A DNA stretch of 64,000 nucleotides. Origin: Gloeobacter morelensis MG652769. GTDB lineage: Bacteria; Cyanobacteriota; Cyanobacteriia; Gloeobacterales; Gloeobacteraceae. The stretch spans positions 2,046,001 through 2,110,000 of the forward strand of contig NZ_CP063845.1 in NCBI RefSeq assembly GCF_021018745.1, given 5' to 3'. The position numbers were made by a program, and so were the translations under genes. The notes below the pieces were generated by a model. That model was not told the origin of the DNA and did not search any database. It saw nothing but the letters and a program-made list of their open reading frames with translations. Positions 62,383 through 64,000 of the stretch are shown piece by piece (positions within the stretch are counted from its first letter, which is position 1; each line of letters begins with the position of its first letter).

Positions 62383-64000
62383 ATGTGCGGAATCGTGGGC
62401 TACATCGGCGGACGGACGGCTTTGCCTTTTCTGGTGGACGGTTTGAAACGGCTGGAGTACCGCGGCTACGACTCGGCGGGGATCGCCACGGTCGGCGAGT
62501 CGGGCCTGGAGTTGGTGCGCGCCAAGGGCAAACTGCACAATCTCGAAGAAAAACTCAACGGCGTGGCGCAGTCCACCGGCACCGTCGGCATCGGCCATAC
62601 CCGCTGGGCCACCCACGGCAAGCCCGAGGAGCACAACGCCCACCCCCACACCGACGCGAGCGGCCGGCTTGCGGTCATCCAGAACGGCATCATCGAGAAC
62701 TACGCCGAACTGCGCCTGCGCCTTAAAGAGCGCGGCTGTCTATTTAAGTCCGAGACCGACACCGAGGTGATCCCGCACCTGATTGCCTGCCGTCTGGCCG
62801 GGCACAGCCTTTTGGAGGCGGTGCTCGCGGCGGTGGGCGAATTGAAGGGCGCTTTTGCGATCGCCGTGGTGAGCGCCGATTTTCCGGACGAACTGGTCGT
62901 CGTCCGCCAGCAGGCGCCTCTGGTAATTGGTTTTGGCGCGGGGGAGAACTATTTCGCCAGCGACGTTCCGGCGATTGTCTCCCACACCACCCGCGTGCTT
63001 ACCCTCCAAGACGGCGAATGTGCCCGCCTCACCCGCACCGAGGTCCAAGTCCACGACTTTTCGGGAGCACGGCTACGCCGCACCCCGCGCTCGCTCAACT
63101 GGAACCCGAGCCTGGTTGAAAAGCGCGGCTTTCGCCACTTCATGCTCAAAGAAATTCACGAGCAACCCGGCGTCATCCGCGACACGCTCGAAGACCGCAT
63201 CGGCGATGCGACCGGCCCCATCCGCCTGGGCCTGTCGAACGACCTGTTTGCCGACCTGGAGCGCATCTATATCATCGCCTGCGGCACCAGCTGGCACGCT
63301 TCGCTGGTGGGCAAATATCTCATCGAAGAACTGGCGGGCATTGCGACCGAGGTCAACTACGCCTCGGAGTTTCGCTACTGCCCGCCGCCTCTGAACCCTC
63401 GCACCCTGGTCATCGGTGTGAGCCAATCGGGCGAGACGGGCGACACCAACGCGGCCTTGACGGCGGCGAAGGCCAGGGGTGTGCGCCTTCTGGGCATCAC
63501 CAACCGCCCTGAGAGTTCTTTGGGCGCGCTGGTGGGCGAACTCATCGACACCCGCGCCGGTATGGAAATCGGCGTAGCCGCGACCAAGACCTTTACAGCT
63601 CAACTGGTCGCGTTTTATCTGCTGGCGCTGCACCTGGCCCACCTGCGGGGCACCCAGCCAGGCGAGCGCATTCGGGAAATTCTGATCGGCCTACAGCAGT
63701 TGCCGGCCCAGATCGAGGGGATTCTCGATACCCAGGAGCGCTACATCACCGAGCTAGCCCGCGAATTCGATGCGACCCGCGACTTTATCTTCATCGGCCG
63801 CGGCCTCAATTACCCCATCGCCCTCGAAGGTGCCCTCAAGCTCAAAGAAATCTCCTATATTCACGCCGAAGGCTATCCGGCGGGCGAAATGAAGCACGGC
63901 CCGATTGCGCTGCTCGACAGCGAAGTACCGGTGGTGGCCATCGCCGTGCCGGGCAAAGTCTACGAGAAGACCCTCTCCAACGCCCAGGAAGCCAAAGCCC
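62383..64000 (+). CDS. glmS: Glutamine-fructose-6-phosphate aminotransferase (3' end outside window)
   Basis: 539 residues visible, about 70-90 missing. Cys2 after the initiator Met is the amidotransferase nucleophile (MCGIVGYIGGR). Residues about 1-220 are the class II glutaminase (HTRWATHG, NGIIENY). Then two SIS domains: IACGTSWHASLVGKY, GVSQSGETGDT, and IGRGLNYPIALEGALKLKEISYIHAEGYPAGEMKHGP in parts. Makes glucosamine-6-phosphate for wall and lipopolysaccharide. Confidence 0.96.
   Translation, partial: MCGIVGYIGGRTALPFLVDGLKRLEYRGYDSAGIATVGESGLELVRAKGKLHNLEEKLNGVAQSTGTVGIGHTRWATHGKPEEHNAHPHTDASGRLAVIQNGIIENYAELRLRLKERGCLFKSETDTEVIPHLIACRLAGHSLLEAVLAAVGELKGAFAIAVVSADFPDELVVVRQQAPLVIGFGAGENYFASDVPAIVSHTTRVLTLQDGECARLTRTEVQVHDFSGARLRRTPRSLNWNPSLVEKRGFRHFMLKEIHEQPGVIRDTLEDRIGDATGPIRLGLSNDLFADLERIYIIACGTSWHASLVGKYLIEELAGIATEVNYASEFRYCPPPLNPRTLVIGVSQSGETGDTNAALTAAKARGVRLLGITNRPESSLGALVGELIDTRAGMEIGVAATKTFTAQLVAFYLLALHLAHLRGTQPGERIREILIGLQQLPAQIEGILDTQERYITELAREFDATRDFIFIGRGLNYPIALEGALKLKEISYIHAEGYPAGEMKHGPIALLDSEVPVVAIAVPGKVYEKTLSNAQEAKA

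Noticed and set aside
1-64000. tRNA and rRNA genes
   Set aside because: I looked for T-loop patterns such as GGTTCGAATCC and found only matches inside coding genes; no cloverleaf could be drawn.

Overview
The window looks like chromosomal DNA of a thylakoid-less cyanobacterium of the Gloeobacter type. It is GC-rich and densely coded with short spacers. It carries photosystem I psaL, an NblB-like phycobilisome HEAT-repeat protein, a possible Psb35-related peptide, cyanophycinase and ClpS. The genus is an inference from gene content and composition; no rRNA or tRNA was seen to confirm it. Two genes run off the window: a zinc alcohol dehydrogenase on the left and glmS on the right.

Left part (1-15.6 kb): an SLH plus FG-GAP surface protein, an Mla-type lipid transport pair (ATPase and MCE protein), a ParDE-like toxin-antitoxin pair under a perfect 31-bp palindrome, an IS200/IS605 element with divergent tnpA and tnpB and a probable guide-RNA end, ribonuclease Z, a large secreted FG-GAP repeat protein, a broken Uma2-like gene, a protoglobin with an AraC regulator, and an intact Uma2 protein. 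Middle part (15.6-32 kb): a six-gene run of overlapping or nearly abutting genes joins cyanophycinase to a complete oligopeptide ABC importer. It is followed by a response regulator with a tandem duplication over its stop codon, a RecB/Cas4-like Fe-S nuclease, an AI-2E-family permease, a membrane-anchored sigma-like protein divergent from a coiled-coil protein and a STAND (NB-ARC-TPR) ATPase, and an AAA ATPase/MATE pair.

Right-middle part (32-51 kb): an exported methyltransferase-like protein, a MacA/permease/permease/ATPase efflux operon, a PhoD phosphatase, a hydrolase/acyltransferase pair, clpS, nnrDE, psaL, a radical SAM protein, an nblB-like gene, the yidC-jag-yceD operon, mreB and def. 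A structured, terminator-ended region at 50.78-51.0 kb has no ORF and may encode an RNA.

Right end (51-64 kb): a secreted TPR-CHAT protease-like protein is followed by a second membrane-anchored sigma-like protein, repeating the layout at 25-29 kb. Then comes a region that looks acquired and is less GC-rich in its spacers. It encodes a clavaminate-synthase-like Fe(II)/2-oxoglutarate oxygenase (56.4 kb), a DUF3865/CADD-like putative di-metal oxidase (58.2 kb), and a D-amino-acid-oxidase-like flavoenzyme coupled to a TauE/SafE exporter (59.6-61.5 kb). Together these could form a small pathway for an oxidised amino-acid product. I consider this cluster and the twice-occurring sigma-like/TPR pairing the most interesting content. 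iscX, a GNAT acetyltransferase and glmS close the window.
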